Source: Alphaproteobacteria bacterium
GTDB lineage: Bacteria > Pseudomonadota > Alphaproteobacteria > Sphingomonadales > Sphingomonadaceae
DNA length: 64,000 bases
Direction of reading: 5' to 3'
NCBI GenBank assembly: GCA_018970445.1
Contig: JAGWWF010000015.1
Location: 1-64,000, forward strand
Of this stretch, positions 1 through 7,996 are shown piece by piece; the first letter of the stretch is position 1, and the number at the start of each line of letters is the position of its first letter. The notes under the pieces were generated by a model. It saw only the letters and a list, made by a program, of their open reading frames with translations. It made no database searches and was not told where the DNA came from. A program made the translations under genes and the position numbers.

Positions 1-89
1 TGATGCACACCATCTTCCCGCACCCGACGCTCAGTGAAATGATGCACGAAAGTGTGCTCGACGCCCATGGCCGGGCGCTGCATTACTGA
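1..89 (+). CDS. lpdA: Dihydrolipoyl dehydrogenase, C-terminal end only
   Basis: Only the last 28 or so codons lie in the window; the 5' part is outside. The visible peptide contains HTIFPHPTLSEMMHESVLDA, which matches the conserved C-terminal dimer-interface segment of dihydrolipoyl dehydrogenases (E3 of 2-oxoacid dehydrogenase complexes), where the HPT segment carries the active-site histidine. The stop codon TGA at 87-89 shares one base with the ATG of the next gene. lipA lies 1.4 kb downstream, which fits since both serve lipoylated complexes. The short length limits certainty. Confidence 0.72.
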   Translation, partial: MHTIFPHPTLSEMMHESVLDAHGRALHY

Positions 90-457
90 TGGGCCTGCTG
101 GCCGCCCTGATCGCGGTGGCCAGCGGCACGGCCCAGATGATGCCGCCGGGCTGGAGCGTGGCCTGCCCGCCCAGATCCGGGGCCGATGAAATCGTCGTCT
201 GCGCCAATCGTGATCCGCCGCCGTCGCCTTATCGCGCGCCGCTGCGGGTGCCGCGCGCCTTTGGCGAACGTGGCACCGCCAGCCCGTCGGCCGAGCGCAA
301 CCGCCTGCTGGGGCCGGATGTGGGCACCATCGGCACCTGTTCCACCTGGGGGGCGGGCGGCATTTTCGGCTGCAATTTCCAGCGTTTCAAGGAGAATGTG
401 AACCAGGCCGCCGGCAGCCGCGATCCGCGCGGCCGCGTGTATGAAGGGCAGCAATAA
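89..457 (+). CDS. Small secreted hypothetical protein
   Basis: 122 aa with an N-terminal hydrophobic stretch (MGLLAALIAVASGTAQ) that looks like a signal peptide, so the product is probably periplasmic. The mature part is Pro/Arg/Gly rich and has three cysteines (in CPPRSGADEIVVCANRD, CSTW and GCNF), which could form disulfides. The ADEIVVCANRDPPPSPYR segment resembles a recurrent motif in small hypothetical proteins of sphingomonads; function unknown. It begins with a one-base TGATG overlap with the upstream lpdA end, so it is probably translationally coupled to it. It is followed by an intergenic region with strong secondary structure. Confidence 0.6.
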   Translation: MGLLAALIAVASGTAQMMPPGWSVACPPRSGADEIVVCANRDPPPSPYRAPLRVPRAFGERGTASPSAERNRLLGPDVGTIGTCSTWGAGGIFGCNFQRFKENVNQAAGSRDPRGRVYEGQQ

Positions 458-511
458 GAGGGTGCGGCAGCCTGCCGCAGTGTAACATGACAATATGTCA
501 ATGTTTGCCGC

Positions 512-541
512 TTGCAAACAGGAGTGAATTAATCCTATATG
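512..541 (+). promoter_or_regulatory. Putative sigma70 promoter of an intergenic RNA, with two palindromes
   Basis: A TTGCAA -35-like hexamer (512-517) and a TATATG -10-like hexamer (536-541) are separated by 18 bases. Two palindromes sit at or just upstream of the -35: TGACA-ATA-TGTCA (488-500) and GTTTGC-N5-GCAAAC (503-519), the second overlapping the -35. They look like operators for unknown regulators. No coding gene starts immediately downstream on this strand, so the promoter would drive the RNA candidate at about 548-640. Confidence 0.4.
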
Positions 542-547
542 CGACTC

Positions 548-640
548 ATCGGTTGGCCACCGCGGTAACTGCCCTTACCGCCGGCCTTTCCGGCACGGGC
601 GCAGCCATCACTCCCCCCTGTTTGTGATGGCTGTGCCCGT
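548..640 (+). ncRNA. Candidate trans-acting small RNA with terminal terminator hairpin
   Basis: Downstream of the putative promoter the sequence folds as consecutive hairpins: CGGT/ACCG at 550-562, a perfect 7-bp GCGGTAA/TTACCGC stem at 562-581 with a 6-base loop, a small CCGG/CCGG hairpin at 581-593, and a 17-bp stem (595-611 with 624-640, one G-U pair) closed by a loop TCCCCCCTGTTT. The C-rich loop could act as an anti-Shine-Dalgarno seed, as in several alphaproteobacterial sRNAs (inference). No ORF fits. The last hairpin may simply be the bidirectional terminator between the lpdA-side genes and the convergent carbonic anhydrase gene. Confidence 0.45.
595..640. terminator. Bidirectional hairpin terminator
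   Basis: A 17-bp inverted repeat (arm 595-611, arm 624-640) with a single wobble pair lies between the plus-strand genes ending at 457 and the minus-strand carbonic anhydrase ending at 649. It is followed by TTCCGCTTTC on the plus strand. The strength of the stem and its position between converging units support a terminator. Confidence 0.6.
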
Positions 641-648
641 TTCCGCTT

Positions 649-1344
649 TCACACCGCCTTGAGCTGTCCGGGTGCCGGTTCTGCTTCCCAGTTGACCGAA
701 AGCGCTTCGAACTTGCCCGTGTCGTGGTTCAGCACGCGCAGCACGCCTTCGGCGATATCGAACAGCGCGCCTTGCAGATGCAGTTGGCCATTGGCTTCGG
801 CCACCGCAATGAACGGAAAGCTGCGCAGATTTTCGATCGAAAGCCGGATCGATGCCAGCTCCAGTGCGCTGCAGGCATCGATATCCGGCGACAATTGGGC
901 TGCGGCCCGGATGGTGTCGCGGGCCGGCGCGATCTGGCTCATCCAGCGGTTGATGAAACCGCCCTCGCCGGGTTGCGCATTGTCGAATGTGCCTTCCAGG
1001 CTGGCCTTGATGCCGCCGCAGCGGGCATGGCCCAGCACCAGGATGTGATGCACTTTCAACTGCGTGACGGCATATTCGATCGCGGCCGACGTGCTGTGCT
1101 GGCCATGGGCCGGATCCGGATCGAAATGCGGCACCAGATTGGCGACATTGCGCACCACGAACATCTGGCCCGGTTCGGCGTCAAAAATCCGCGTCGGGTC
1201 CACCCGGCTGTCGGAACAGCTGATCACCAGCACGCCGGGGGCCTGGCCCTTGTCGGCCAGGGCATCATAACGGCGGCGCTGTTCCTGATAGGCGCCGGTG
1301 CGAAAGCGGCGATAGCCTTCCAGAAGGGCTTTGAATTCAGGCAT
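649..1344 (-). CDS. Beta-class carbonic anhydrase
   Basis: 231 aa. Catalyses reversible hydration of CO2 to bicarbonate in the cytoplasm. The beta-class zinc site is visible: the CSDSRVDP motif supplies a Cys ligand with the Asp-Arg pair, and HARCGGIKA supplies the His and Cys ligands. The reading frame is open further upstream, but the start at 1344 (MPEFKALLEGY) was chosen because an AGGGGAG ribosome site precedes it by a few bases. The gene is monocistronic and divergent from lipA. Length is typical for the family. Confidence 0.9.
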   Translation of the reverse strand: MPEFKALLEGYRRFRTGAYQEQRRRYDALADKGQAPGVLVISCSDSRVDPTRIFDAEPGQMFVVRNVANLVPHFDPDPAHGQHSTSAAIEYAVTQLKVHHILVLGHARCGGIKASLEGTFDNAQPGEGGFINRWMSQIAPARDTIRAAAQLSPDIDACSALELASIRLSIENLRSFPFIAVAEANGQLHLQGALFDIAEGVLRVLNHDTGKFEALSVNWEAEPAPGQLKAV

Positions 1345-1449
1345 GGCTCTCCCCTGTGTCTGCACTGATTGTGGCCATGCTAACCGGTTATGGCAGCAGC
1401 GTCATCCACCAAGGTTGGCAGCGGCGGCAACTGCCGCTATTCCAGTGCC

Positions 1450-2400
1450 ATGAACGATCCCGTCCTTGATCTGCCAACCACGCCGTCCGGCCTGCCGCGC
1501 AAGCCGGACTGGATCCGGGTGAAGGCCCCCACCAGCAAGGCCTATGCCGAAACCCGCGCGCTGATGCGCGAGCACAAGCTGAACACCGTGTGCGAGGAAG
1601 CGGCCTGCCCCAACATTGGCGAATGCTGGAGCCAGAAGCACGCCACGGTGATGATCCTGGGCGATACCTGCACCCGCGCCTGCGCCTTCTGCAACGTGAA
1701 GACCGGCATGCCCAACATGGTGGACGCGGCCGAACCCGGCCATGTCGCCGAAGCCGCCGCCCGTCTGGGCCTGGCCCATATCGTCATCACCTCGGTGGAC
1801 CGGGATGACCTGCCCGATGGCGGCGCCAGCCAGTTCGTCAAGGTGATCGCCGAACTGCGCCGGCAGACGCCGGCCACCACCATCGAAATCCTCACTCCCG
1901 ATTTCCGCAACAAGATGGACCGGGCGGTGGAAATGATCGTGGAGGCGGGGCCCGATGTGTACAACCACAATCTGGAAACCGTGCCGCGCCTCTATCCCAC
2001 CATCCGGCCCGGCGCGCGCTATTATCATTCGCTGCGCCTGCTGGATCGGGTGAAGCAGCTCAGCCCGACCATCTTCACCAAATCCGGGCTGATGGTGGGG
2101 CTGGGCGAAACCGGCCAGGAACTGCACCAGGTGTTTGACGACATGCGGTCGGCCGGGGTGGATTTCCTGACGGTGGGCCAATATCTGCAACCCACGCCGC
2201 GCCACGCCAAGGTGATGGAATTCGTCACCCCGGCCAGCTTCAATGCCTATGCCGCCGTGGCGCGTTCCAAGGGGTTTCTGCTGGTGGCCGCCTCGCCGCT
2301 CACCCGATCATCCTATCACGCGGGCCGCGATTTTGCCGAAATGCAGGCGCGGCGAAAGGCGCAGGCCCAAAACACCGCGCCCGCCGCTAAGCGGGGCTGA
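1450..2400 (+). CDS. lipA: Lipoyl synthase
   Basis: 316 aa radical-SAM enzyme that inserts two sulfurs into octanoyl groups on E2 and GcvH proteins. Both iron-sulfur clusters are recognisable: the N-terminal auxiliary-cluster cysteines in [13 protein letters not shown] and the radical-SAM CxxxCxxC in CTRACAFC, followed by the conserved [12 protein letters not shown] segment. The start at 1450 (MNDPVLDLP) fits family N-termini better than the open extension up to 1390. The stop overlaps the next start by one base (TGATG), indicating an operon with the RatA/Coq10-like gene. Confidence 0.95.
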   Translation: MNDPVLDLPTTPSGLPRKPDWIRVKAPTSKAYAETRALMREHKLNTVCEEAACPNIGECWSQKHATVMILGDTCTRACAFCNVKTGMPNMVDAAEPGHVAEAAARLGLAHIVITSVDRDDLPDGGASQFVKVIAELRRQTPATTIEILTPDFRNKMDRAVEMIVEAGPDVYNHNLETVPRLYPTIRPGARYYHSLRLLDRVKQLSPTIFTKSGLMVGLGETGQELHQVFDDMRSAGVDFLTVGQYLQPTPRHAKVMEFVTPASFNAYAAVARSKGFLLVAASPLTRSSYHAGRDFAEMQARRKAQAQNTAPAAKRG

Positions 2401-2855
2401 TGCCCAAGCACCATGAAGTTCGCGCGCTGCCCTGGTCGGCGGCGCAAATGTTTGATCTGGTGGCCGATGTCGGCCGCTATGGCGAATTTCTGCCGTGGGT
2501 GAAGGGCATGCGCGTCGGGCCGGTGCAGGCGCAGGGCGACGGCACCCAGCTGCTGGTGGCCGATATGGTGGTGGGCTTCCGCATGATCCGCGAATCCTTC
2601 CGCAGCCGGGTGCGGCTGGATCGGCCCGGCCATCTGCATGTGGATTATCTGGATGGCCCGATGACATATCTGTTCAACGACTGGCAGTTCCGCGACCGGC
2701 CCGATGGCGGCTGCGACGTGGATTTTTCGGTGGATTTCCAGTTCCGCAACCGCGCGTTCGAAGCACTGGCCGGGCTGTTCTTCACCGAAGCCTTCGAAAA
2801 GATGGTCGCCGCCTTTGTGGCGCGGGCCGAGGCGCTGTACGGGCCCAGAGGCTGA
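2400..2855 (+). CDS. RatA/Coq10-type START-domain protein
   Basis: 151 aa single START-like domain. The opening pattern with LPWSAAQMFDLVADVGRYGEFLPW is typical of the Coq10/RatA family, cytosolic lipid-binding proteins that in mitochondria and many Proteobacteria assist ubiquinone function. Coupling to lipA (one-base overlap) is a common arrangement in alphaproteobacteria. The E. coli homologue was described as toxin RatA, but no RatB antitoxin partner is present here, so a respiratory quinone role is the safer reading. Confidence 0.85.
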   Translation: MPKHHEVRALPWSAAQMFDLVADVGRYGEFLPWVKGMRVGPVQAQGDGTQLLVADMVVGFRMIRESFRSRVRLDRPGHLHVDYLDGPMTYLFNDWQFRDRPDGGCDVDFSVDFQFRNRAFEALAGLFFTEAFEKMVAAFVARAEALYGPRG

Positions 2856-2861
2856 AGCACA

Positions 2862-3359
2862 TCAGGGGCGCAACAGGCCCAGCGCCACCAGCGCCGCCTG
2901 GCGCCGCACTTCGGCCCGGCCCAGATCGCCGAACTGGCGGGTATCGGCGATCACGCTTTCCGGATCCTGCCCGCGCAGCGCGCACGCAAACACCACCATG
3001 CCCACCGGCTTGCCCGGCGTGGCGCCGCCCGGCCCGGCGATCCCGGTGACCGAAACGGCGATATCGGCCGGGCTGTGGGCCAGCACGCCCTGCGCCATCG
3101 CCCAGGCCGTGGCCGGGGAGACGGCCCCGAAAGTGGCCAGCACGTCTTCGGACACGCCGAGCAGCTCCATCTTGGCCTCGTTGGAATAGGTGACAAAGCC
3201 GCGTTCGAACACGTCGGATGATCCGGCGATTTCGGTGAGCGCTGCCGCCACCAGCCCGCCGGTGCAGCTTTCGGCGACAGCGATGCGGCGACCGGCCTTG
3301 CGGTTTTCGGCCAGCACGGTCTGCGCCAGGGTGACCAGTTCGGCGTCCATCCCGGTCAT
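2862..3359 (-). CDS. pncC: Nicotinamide-nucleotide amidohydrolase (CinA C-terminal domain protein)
   Basis: 165 aa, corresponding to the stand-alone CinA C-terminal domain. It deamidates NMN to nicotinic acid mononucleotide in NAD recycling. The hallmark [15 protein letters not shown] segment with the nucleophilic Ser is near residues 28-42, and [10 protein letters not shown] follows. The ATG overlaps the ispDF stop by four bases (ATGA at 3356-3359), so the two are one minus-strand operon. An alternative in-frame ATG lies three codons in. The 3' end converges on the RatA-like gene with a 6-base gap. Confidence 0.88.
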   Translation of the reverse strand: MTGMDAELVTLAQTVLAENRKAGRRIAVAESCTGGLVAAALTEIAGSSDVFERGFVTYSNEAKMELLGVSEDVLATFGAVSPATAWAMAQGVLAHSPADIAVSVTGIAGPGGATPGKPVGMVVFACALRGQDPESVIADTRQFGDLGRAEVRRQAALVALGLLRP

Positions 3360-4513
3360 GCCGATGCGGATTCGGGCAGGCGCACGCTGGCCATGGCCTG
3401 GGCGGCAATGCCTTCCTGCCGGCCGGTGAAGCCCAGTTTTTCGGTGGTGGTGGCCTTCACGCTCACCCGGTCGATGCCCAGCCCCAGGATTGCGGCCATG
3501 CGCGCCCGCATCGCCTCCCGGTGCGGGCCGATCTTTGGCCGTTCGCAGATCAGGGTGACATCGACATGATCGATGATGCCGCCGCGATCCCGCACCAGGC
3601 TGGCGGCATGGGCGAGGAACTGATCGGAGGCAGCGCCGCGCCAGCGTTCGTCGCTGGGCGGGAAATGATCGCCGATGTCGCCGGCCGCGATGGTGCCGAG
3701 CAGCGCATCGGTAAGCGCGTGCAGCCCGGCATCGGCATCGCTGTGGCCGATCAGCCCGGCATCATGGGCAATCTTCACCCCGCACAGCCAGACATGGTCG
3801 CCGGGGCCAAAGCGGTGGACATCAAAGCCGGACGCGGCGCGGGAGGAATGGACGGTCATGGCCTCGGCTTTGGCAAAATCGGCGGCCTCCGTCACCTTGA
3901 AAGCGCGTTCGTCGCCCGGCGTGATGGCCACGGCCAGGCCGGCGGCCAGCGCGATGGCCACCTCGTCCGTCTGCCCCGGTGCGGCGGCGCGGTGGGCGGC
4001 GAGCAGGACGGGGAAGCGGAACGCCTGCGGGGTTTGCACCCGCCACAGATGGTCGCGATCGACACTGGCGGAAAAACGGCCACGTTCGCCGCGGCGCAGG
4101 CTGTCCACCTGCGGCAGGGCGGGGCAGGCGCCATCGATGGCCGGATCGGCCAGCGCCGCGATCAGCGCATCGATCACCGCGGCCGGCACAAAGGCGCGGG
4201 CGGCATCATGCACCAGCACGATATCGGGCGGATCGGCGGCCAGCGCGTCCAGCCCGGCCAGCACGCTGTTTTGCCGGGTCGCGCCGCCGGCCACCGGGCC
4301 GGTCAGGGGCAGGCCGGCGACGGCCTGATCATACAGGCTGCGGCAATCGGGGTTGATCACCACCGTCACGCCAGCGATGGCCGGATGGTTCAGCAGGCCG
4401 GTCACGGCATGGCGCAGCAGCGGTTGGCCGGAAACGGCACGATATTGCTTGGGCACGCCACCGCCGGCCCGGATGCCGGCACCGGCCGCGACGACAAGGG
4501 CAGCAATGCGCAT
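3356..4513 (-). CDS. ispDF: Bifunctional IspD/IspF, MEP isoprenoid pathway
   Basis: 385 aa fusion. The N-terminal half (about residues 1-220) is the 2-C-methyl-D-erythritol 4-phosphate cytidylyltransferase: [21 protein letters not shown] gives the nucleotide-binding loop. The C-terminal half (about 225-385) is 2-C-methyl-D-erythritol 2,4-cyclodiphosphate synthase: [10 protein letters not shown] metal-site residues, [17 protein letters not shown], and [16 protein letters not shown]. The frame continues open upstream without homology, so ATG at 4513 was chosen. The fused form is common in alphaproteobacteria. A second MEP gene, ispG, lies near 33 kb. Divergent from dusB. Confidence 0.94.
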   Translation of the reverse strand: MRIAALVVAAGAGIRAGGGVPKQYRAVSGQPLLRHAVTGLLNHPAIAGVTVVINPDCRSLYDQAVAGLPLTGPVAGGATRQNSVLAGLDALAADPPDIVLVHDAARAFVPAAVIDALIAALADPAIDGACPALPQVDSLRRGERGRFSASVDRDHLWRVQTPQAFRFPVLLAAHRAAAPGQTDEVAIALAAGLAVAITPGDERAFKVTEAADFAKAEAMTVHSSRAASGFDVHRFGPGDHVWLCGVKIAHDAGLIGHSDADAGLHALTDALLGTIAAGDIGDHFPPSDERWRGAASDQFLAHAASLVRDRGGIIDHVDVTLICERPKIGPHREAMRARMAAILGLGIDRVSVKATTTEKLGFTGRQEGIAAQAMASVRLPESASA

Positions 4514-4579
4514 GGGAGGGGCACATATCGGGCCTTTGCCTTGTCGGAAAGGGCCAATCTGCGCTATGGGCCGGCCGCG

Positions 4580-5596
4580 ATGACCAGCCTTGCCCCCATC
4601 CACATCGGCCCCAACCGCATCGACGTGCCGGTGATCCTGGCCCCGATGACCGGCGTGACCGACATGCCGTTCCGCACGCTGGTGCGCCGCTTTGGCGCCG
4701 GCCTGACCGTGACCGAGATGATCGCATCCGAAGCGATGATCCGCGAGACCCGCCAAAGCATCCAGAAGGCCGCCTGGCACCCCAGCGAGGAACCGGTGTC
4801 GATGCAGCTGGCCGGCTGCGAGCCACAGCGCATGGCCGAAGCGGCACGGCTGAACGAGCAGAAGGGCGCGGCCATCATCGACATCAACATGGGCTGCCCG
4901 GTGAAGAAGGTGGTGAATGGCCACGCCGGTTCCAGCCTGATGCGCGACCTGCCGCTGGCCATCCAGCTGATCCGCGCCACGGTGAAGGCGGTCAACCTGC
5001 CCGTCACCCTGAAGATGCGCATGGGGTGGGATCACCACAGCCTGAACGCGCCGGAACTGGCCCGCATTGCCGAGGGCGAAGGCGTGCAGCTGATCACCGT
5101 GCACGGCCGCACCCGCTGCCAATTGTACAGCGGCAGCGCCGATTGGGCCTTTGTGCGCAATGTGAAGAACGCCGTGCAACTGCCTGTGATCGTGAATGGT
5201 GATATCTGTTCGATCGCCGATGCCAAGGCCGCGCTGGCGCAAAGCGGGGCCGATGGCGTGATGATCGGACGCGGCGCCTATGGCCGGCCCTGGCTGCTGG
5301 CGCAGGTGATGGCGGCGCTCACCGGGCGGCCCGTTCCCGCCGATCCCGGGCTGGCGCAGCAACATGAGCTGGTGATCGAACATTATCACCTGATGCTCGA
5401 ACTTTATGGCGAGCTGAACGGGGTCAATCTCGCCCGCAAGCATCTGGGCTGGTACACCAAGGGCCTGCACGACAGCGCCCAGTTCCGCAATGCGGTGAAC
5501 CAGGTGACCAGCAGCGCGGCCGTGCTGGCGATGATCGACCGGTTCTACGAAAATCTGCTGGCCTCACCGCCGCCAGCCCTGGATCGGGCGGCCTGA
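4580..5596 (+). CDS. dusB: tRNA-dihydrouridine synthase B
   Basis: 338 aa flavoenzyme reducing uridine to dihydrouridine in tRNA. Visible motifs are the FMN-binding [13 protein letters not shown] at the N-terminus, TEMIASEAM, and the catalytic cysteine in [14 protein letters not shown] followed by GSSLMRD. The ATG at 4580 begins the homologous region. In many alphaproteobacteria this gene (nifR3) heads the ntrB-ntrC-ntrY-ntrX cluster; here ntrY follows directly after 75 bases, with no ntrBC. Confidence 0.93.
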   Translation: MTSLAPIHIGPNRIDVPVILAPMTGVTDMPFRTLVRRFGAGLTVTEMIASEAMIRETRQSIQKAAWHPSEEPVSMQLAGCEPQRMAEAARLNEQKGAAIIDINMGCPVKKVVNGHAGSSLMRDLPLAIQLIRATVKAVNLPVTLKMRMGWDHHSLNAPELARIAEGEGVQLITVHGRTRCQLYSGSADWAFVRNVKNAVQLPVIVNGDICSIADAKAALAQSGADGVMIGRGAYGRPWLLAQVMAALTGRPVPADPGLAQQHELVIEHYHLMLELYGELNGVNLARKHLGWYTKGLHDSAQFRNAVNQVTSSAAVLAMIDRFYENLLASPPPALDRAA

Positions 5597-5614
5597 CGGC
5601 CTGTCGCATTGCTG

Positions 5615-5630
5615 CAACGGTGCACCGTTG
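5615..5630. promoter_or_regulatory. 16-bp perfect palindrome upstream of ntrY
   Basis: CAACGGTGCACCGTTG is a perfect palindrome in the 75-base gap between dusB and ntrY. It sits about 40 bases before the ntrY start, a good position for an operator; it is less likely to be a terminator because there is no loop or T-run. The regulator is unknown. Confidence 0.4.
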
Positions 5631-5671
5631 GACTGTGTTCCATTTGCAACAAAATCGGCTAGTCTGACCAT

Positions 5672-7978
5672 GTGGGTTCCGAATCGCCTTCAGTGACGAC
5701 CAAGGCACGGCGGCGGCGGCCGTTGGCGCGCGTCGCCTTGCGCTGGCGGCGCCTGGCGCGCCGCGCCTCGCGCATCACCCGCAGCGCCCGCTTCTATCCG
5801 CGCCTGGAACTGCTGGCGGCGGTGCTGACCATTGTCGCCGGCTGGTCCAGCTATGCCTATGTCACCGGCAGGGGTCTGCCGGCCAATGGCGCGTCGCAGC
5901 CGCTGGTGGCGCTGCTGGTGGTGGCCAATCTGGTGCCGGCGATGCTGCTGGTGGTGCTGATCGGCCGGCGCGTGGCGATCCTGCTCACCAACCGCCGGCG
6001 CGGGCTGGCCGGCGCCCGGCTGCATCTGCGGCTGGTGGCGCTGTTCGCCTCCATCGCCGCCGTGCCCACGCTGCTGGTGGTGGTGTTTGCCTCGCTGCTG
6101 TTCCAGTTTGGCGTGCAATTCTGGTTTTCCGACCGGGTGCGCACCATATTGGATGGCTCGAACCAGGTCGCCCAGGCCTATGTCGAGGAAAACCGCCAGC
6201 GCATTGCCGATGATATCGTGGTGATGGCGGCCGACATCGCCTCCTATGCCCGGGATTTTGGTGAAGGAACGGCGCTGTATCGCCGCGGCCTGGATTTTCA
6301 GGTGGCCGGCCGCACCCTCACCGAAGCCGCCGTGGTGCGCCGGGCCGGCAATGGCCTGCAACTGGTGGCGCTGAGCAAGGTCAGCCCGGCGGATCTGGCC
6401 CTGCACCTGGCCGACATTGATCTGGGCCGGGCGCTGGCATCGCCCGTCACCCTGATCGGCGCCGGCGAGGATCGGGTGGAGGCCGCCGTGGCGGTGCCCG
6501 GCCAGCCCGACACCTTCCTCTATGTCAGCCGCAAGGTCGATCCGGCGGTGCTGGCCCGTGCCACCAAGGCTGCCGGTGCGTTGGGCGAATACAAGTCGCT
6601 GATCGAACGCAGCCGGGTGATGCAATTGCGCTTCAATCTGGTGCTGATGGCGGTGTCCTTGCTCACCCTGATTGTCGCCATCTGGTTCGCGCTGTGGCTG
6701 GCCAACCGGCTGGTGGAACCCATTGCCCGGCTGGCCTTTGCCGCCGAACGGGTGGGGGCCGGCGATCTGGATGCGCGCGTGCCGGTGCGCGGCGATGCCG
6801 ATGAGATCGGGGTGCTGGAACGGGCCTTCAACCGCATGACCAGCCAGCTGAAAAGCCAGCAGACCGCGCTGCTGTCGGCCAATGCCGAGCTGGACAGCCG
6901 GCGACGCTTTACCGAGGCCGTGCTGGCCGGGGTGTCGGCCGGGGTGATGTCGATCGCGCCGGATGGCGAGGTGCGGGTGGCCAATGCCTCGGCCGCGGCC
7001 CTGCTGGGGGTGCCGCACCGGTTGCTGCGCGGCCAGCGGTTGAGCGCGGTGGCCCCCGATCTGGCGGAATTGCTGGATCAGGCCCGCCACAGCGGCGATG
7101 CCGCCGGCCAGGTGCGCATCCAGCGCGGCGGCGAAACACAGACACTGGCGGTGCGCATCGGCGCGGCCAGCGAGGGCGAGGCCGGCGACACCGGCTTCGT
7201 GCTCACCTTCGATGATATTTCGGCGCAGCTGGCCGATCAGCGCCGTGCGGCCTGGGCCGATGTCGCCCGCCGCATCGCCCACGAGATCAAGAACCCGCTC
7301 ACCCCCATCCAGCTGGCGGCGGAACGCTTGCAGCGCAAGTTCGGCCGCCAGATTGCCGAGGATGCCGATACCTTCACCACGCTGACCGGCACCATCGTGC
7401 GCCAGGTGGGCGATCTGCGCCGCATGGTGGATGAATTTTCCGAATTCGCCCGCCTGCCCAAGCCGGTGTTTGCACCCGACCGGCTGGATCGGCTGGTGCG
7501 CCAGGCGCTGGTGCTGCAGGAAGTGGCGTTTCCCGCCATAAGTTTCAGCCTGGCGGGCGAAATCGCCACGCCGATCGTGTGTGACCGGCAACAGTTGAGC
7601 CGGGCCATCACCAATCTGATCAAGAACGCCGCCGAAAGCGTGATGGCCCGGCTGGATGGCGACCCCGCCGAAGGGCGCATCAGCATCGCCATCGCCGAAA
7701 TGGCTGAGCAGGTGCAGCTGATCATCACCGACAATGGCCTGGGCTTCCCGGCCGAAGACCGCCAGCGCCTGCTGGAACCCTATGTCACCACACGCGCGCG
7801 CGGCACCGGCCTGGGCCTGGCCATCACCGCCAAGATCATCGAGGACCATGGCGGCAGCCTGGAACTGGCCGACAATCCCGACGGACGCGGCGCGCGGGTG
7901 ATCGCCAGCCTGTCACGCGCCATCGCTGCCGAACCGGCGCCGGCCCCGGCCATGGCCGCCCAGACTGCCCCTGTTTGA
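5672..7978 (+). CDS. ntrY: NtrY-type membrane sensor histidine kinase
   Basis: 768 aa, GTG start. An Arg-rich N-terminus precedes about three transmembrane helices in the first 150 residues, then an extracytoplasmic segment, another helix near 325-345, a HAMP region, a PAS region (about 410-510), and the kinase core. The phosphoacceptor is His537 in RRIAHEIKNPLTPIQLAAERL; N-box, G1 and G2 boxes (NLIKNAAES, DNGLGF, GTGLGLAIT) complete the ATPase domain. It pairs with ntrX 18 bases downstream and probably senses nitrogen or redox status, as known for NtrYX. A further GTG seven codons in could be the start. Confidence 0.93.
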   Translation: MGSESPSVTTKARRRRPLARVALRWRRLARRASRITRSARFYPRLELLAAVLTIVAGWSSYAYVTGRGLPANGASQPLVALLVVANLVPAMLLVVLIGRRVAILLTNRRRGLAGARLHLRLVALFASIAAVPTLLVVVFASLLFQFGVQFWFSDRVRTILDGSNQVAQAYVEENRQRIADDIVVMAADIASYARDFGEGTALYRRGLDFQVAGRTLTEAAVVRRAGNGLQLVALSKVSPADLALHLADIDLGRALASPVTLIGAGEDRVEAAVAVPGQPDTFLYVSRKVDPAVLARATKAAGALGEYKSLIERSRVMQLRFNLVLMAVSLLTLIVAIWFALWLANRLVEPIARLAFAAERVGAGDLDARVPVRGDADEIGVLERAFNRMTSQLKSQQTALLSANAELDSRRRFTEAVLAGVSAGVMSIAPDGEVRVANASAAALLGVPHRLLRGQRLSAVAPDLAELLDQARHSGDAAGQVRIQRGGETQTLAVRIGAASEGEAGDTGFVLTFDDISAQLADQRRAAWADVARRIAHEIKNPLTPIQLAAERLQRKFGRQIAEDADTFTTLTGTIVRQVGDLRRMVDEFSEFARLPKPVFAPDRLDRLVRQALVLQEVAFPAISFSLAGEIATPIVCDRQQLSRAITNLIKNAAESVMARLDGDPAEGRISIAIAEMAEQVQLIITDNGLGFPAEDRQRLLEPYVTTRARGTGLGLAITAKIIEDHGGSLELADNPDGRGARVIASLSRAIAAEPAPAPAMAAQTAPV

Positions 7979-7996
7979 TGAGGACAATCCCCCACC

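Noticed and set aside
2400-2855. RatA toxin of a RatAB toxin-antitoxin pair
   Set aside because: No RatB-like partner is adjacent and the gene is coupled to lipA, so a Coq10-like quinone role is more likely.
5690-7849. 719-codon minus-strand frame opposite ntrY
   Set aside because: Composition is typical of antisense GC-rich shadow, no family similarity, and NtrY on the plus strand is complete.
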